A stretch of DNA of 22,469 nt from SIG575 sp045534165 (GTDB lineage: Bacteria > Bacillota > Clostridia > Oscillospirales > Acutalibacteraceae), in assembly GCA_045534165.1 (NCBI GenBank), contig JAZSJD010000101.1, positions 1 through 22,469 of the forward strand, written 5' to 3'. Both the position numbers and the translations under genes were made by a program. This document shows positions 20,847 through 22,469 of the stretch, one piece after another. The notes under the pieces are model-generated. The model saw nothing but the letters and a program-made list of their open reading frames with translations. It had not been told where the DNA came from and did no database searches. Each line of letters begins with the position of its first letter. Position 1 is the stretch's first letter.

Positions 20847-22202
20847 ATGATTAATACAGGTGATATACTTGAAACGATTGGTATGATTCAGAATGAACAC
20901 CTTGATATCAGAACAATCACAATGGGAATTTCCTTGCTTGATTGTTGTTCAAGTGACATTGATGTTTCGTGCACAAAAATTTATGATAAAATCACACGTC
21001 TTGCGGCGAACCTTGTAAAGACAGGTGAAGATATAGAAAAGGAATACGGTATTCCTATTATAAACAAAAGAATTTCCGTTACTCCCATTGCTATGATTCT
21101 GGCAGCATCAGGCGGTGACCCGGTAAAATATGCCCTGACTCTTGAAAAAGCATCAAGAGAAGTCGGTGTAAACTTTATCGGCGGTTACTCTGCACTTGTG
21201 CAGAAAGGTTTTGCTCAGGGTGACGAAGCTCTTATCAGAAGTATTCCCGAAGCTCTTTCACGTACAGAACATATTTGTTCCAGCGTTAATATCGGTTCAA
21301 CAAAAACAGGTATTAATATGGATGCAGTCAAACTTATGGGTAATGTTATCAAAAGTGCTGCTTATGCAACAGAGGACAGAGATTGTATCGGTGCTGCAAA
21401 ACTTGTTGTATTCTGTAATGCTCCGGATGATAACCCCTTTATGGCAGGTGCTTTCCATGGCGCAGGCGAAGCTGATTGTGTTATTAATGTGGGTGTTTCA
21501 GGTCCCGGTGTTGTAAGAAGTGCTTTGACTAAAATTCCGGATGCAAATATCACAGAAGTTGCAGATATGGTTAAGAAAACCGCATTTAAAATTACAAGGA
21601 TGGGTCAGCTTGTTGCAAATGAGGCATCAAAGAGATTGAATGTACCTTTTGGTATTGTTGATTTATCACTTGCTCCAACACCTGCAGTAGGCGATTCAGT
21701 TGCATATATTCTTGAAGAAATGGGTCTTGAACAGTGTGGTGCACACGGTACAACTGCCTGCCTTGCACTTCTTAACGATGCAGTTAAAAAAGGCGGAGTT
21801 ATGGCTTCTTCCCACGTTGGTGGTCTTTCAGGTGCTTTTATCCCTGTCAGCGAAGATGCAGGCATGATAAATGCGGCAAGAAGCGGGTGCCTTACACTTG
21901 AAAAGTTGGAAGCAATGACAGCAGTCTGCTCTGTTGGTCTTGATATGATTGTGGTTCCCGGTGACGTAACACCGGAAATTATTTCTGCAATTATTGCAGA
22001 TGAAGCAGCAATCGGTATGATAAACTCAAAAACAACTGCTGTAAGACTTATTCCTGCAATCGGAAAAGAAGTTGGCGAAGAATTGAACTTTGGCGGTCTT
22101 CTTGGCAGCGGGCCTGTAATGAGAGTCAATACTGCTTCACCTGAAAAATTTATTTCTCGTGGCGGCAGAATTCCTGCTCCCATTCAGAGCCTTAAAAACT
22201 AA
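20847..22202 (+). CDS. PFL family protein (UPF0210/DUF711)
   Basis: The 451-aa protein covers the full length of the UPF0210 (DUF711) family, which has a structural link to glycyl-radical PFL-like folds but no proven enzyme activity that I know of. Typical blocks are MGISLLDC near residue 26, NFIGGYSALVQKGF near 110, a Gly/Ala-rich PFMAGAFHGAGEADCVINVGVSGPGV around 197-222, and the C-terminal FGGLLGSGPVMRVN. It is cotranscribed with the ACT gene, whose product may sense an amino acid for it. The ribosome site is AAGGGTGAG. Two hairpins follow at 22216-22242 and 22328-22364. Confidence 0.93.
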   Translation: MINTGDILETIGMIQNEHLDIRTITMGISLLDCCSSDIDVSCTKIYDKITRLAANLVKTGEDIEKEYGIPIINKRISVTPIAMILAASGGDPVKYALTLEKASREVGVNFIGGYSALVQKGFAQGDEALIRSIPEALSRTEHICSSVNIGSTKTGINMDAVKLMGNVIKSAAYATEDRDCIGAAKLVVFCNAPDDNPFMAGAFHGAGEADCVINVGVSGPGVVRSALTKIPDANITEVADMVKKTAFKITRMGQLVANEASKRLNVPFGIVDLSLAPTPAVGDSVAYILEEMGLEQCGAHGTTACLALLNDAVKKGGVMASSHVGGLSGAFIPVSEDAGMINAARSGCLTLEKLEAMTAVCSVGLDMIVVPGDVTPEIISAIIADEAAIGMINSKTTAVRLIPAIGKEVGEELNFGGLLGSGPVMRVNTASPEKFISRGGRIPAPIQSLKN

Positions 22203-22215
22203 ATAGCAAAAGCAA

Positions 22216-22242
22216 AACCTCGTAAGATTTTCTTACGAGGTT
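22216..22242. terminator. Hairpin after the PFL gene
   Basis: A perfect 12-bp stem (22216-22227 with 22231-22242) has a 3-base loop. On the plus strand no T-run follows, so it is a weak terminator or an mRNA 3'-end stabiliser. On the minus strand it is followed by TTTTGCTTTT. Its core matches the terminator at 13366-13395. Confidence 0.6.
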
Positions 22243-22469
22243 CTAGACTGTCGATAAACCCGCATAAGCATATATGCGGATATTATTGATATAAAAAGTT
22301 ATTATTAAAACCAAGAAAACGGCAATTAAAAAGTGGGTGATACATCGAATATCACCCACTTTTTGCATATATTTGCCATTTTTTCACCCTCTCGAGGTAC
22401 CATCGTACATCTTCGGGGTTCAAAAATGTCATTCTGCAGATTTCTTGGCAGTCTCACAGCTTGTCGAAA
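22243..22469. other. Intergenic right end, no supported gene
   Basis: The stretch contains a small 7-bp inverted repeat (CCGCATA 22260-22266 / TATGCGG 22273-22279) and the terminator at 22328-22364. The last ~90 bases are noticeably less AT-rich. A minus-strand frame stays open from the edge to about 22326, but it runs through the terminator hairpin and shows no family features, so I do not call it a gene. Confidence 0.5.
22328..22364. terminator. Bidirectional intrinsic terminator
   Basis: A perfect 15-bp stem (22328-22342 with 22350-22364) has a 7-base loop and A-run and T-run flanks. It is the probable final stop for the ACT-PFL operon. Length and sequence closely match the hairpin at 4265-4301. 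Confidence 0.88.

Noticed and set aside
22240..22445. Several restriction-type hexamers (TCTAGA, CTCGAG/GGTACC, CTGCAG) suggesting vector sequence
   Set aside because: The sites are far apart, not in polylinker order, and embedded in AT-rich sequence with a native-type terminator; coincidence is more likely.
22326..22469. Minus-strand open frame entering from the right edge
   Set aside because: It reads through the terminator hairpin, has no recognisable motif and no usable evidence of translation.
1..22469. CRISPR array, tRNA, rRNA or insertion sequence
   Set aside because: No regularly spaced repeats, no recognisable tRNA or rRNA sequence and no transposase were found on either strand.

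Overview
The window is an AT-rich chromosomal segment of an anaerobic, spore-forming member of the Firmicutes, most likely an Oscillospirales/Ruminococcaceae-type gut Clostridium. This rests on family content rather than a database match: feoA/feoB with a FeoB-associated Cys-rich peptide, the sporulation gene spoIIR, the ACT + PFL (UPF0210) pair, SigA-type promoters, strong AGGAGG-like ribosome sites and occasional TTG starts.

Layout. (1) 246-2988: ferrous iron uptake operon feoA-feoB-FeoB-associated peptide. A GTTAG-N6-CTAAC palindrome lies at the feoA start site and a second copy lies just before feoB. (2) 3002-4301: two overlapping half-size chromate-transporter-family genes with their own promoter and terminator. 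(3) 4310-4594, minus strand: a 60-aa membrane peptide with a near-consensus promoter. (4) 4638-10514: a terminator-bounded, tightly overlapping phage-derived operon. It holds a regulator joining a sigma-region-4-like HTH to an XRE HTH, a small coiled-coil protein, a tail-fibre/baseplate-like protein with decapeptide repeats, an LRR + DUF6273 (C-type-lectin-like) protein, XkdX and small companions, two holin/lysis-type membrane proteins and an M15 endolysin. Capsid, terminase, tail-tube, sheath and integrase genes are absent. This is the most interesting part of the window. (5) 10547-13359: a secreted right-handed beta-helix protein and a DUF2804 protein. (6) 13400-14843, minus: gtrB-like glycosyltransferase and GtrA-like flippase. 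(7) 14882-18666, minus: a secreted DUF5060/DUF4038 glycoside-hydrolase-like protein, an RlmD-type 23S rRNA methyltransferase and spoIIR. (8) 18669-20485, minus: a PHP-family histidinol-phosphatase-like gene and ispE. (9) 20500-22364, plus: ACT regulator and PFL-family protein. The last ~100 bases hold no gene I can support.

Most of the window is ordinary housekeeping, iron and carbohydrate/cell-envelope functions arranged in short operons separated by clear hairpin terminators. The exception is region 4. All its reading frames are open, they are translationally coupled, and they end at one strong terminator, so it looks maintained rather than decaying. The two adhesin-like proteins have no signal peptide, so their release would need the holin/endolysin genes encoded downstream. 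A sigma-like regulator controlling an adhesin plus holin-endolysin set resembles, in outline, holin-dependent (TcdE-like) export modules or a stripped tailocin. This functional reading is inference.
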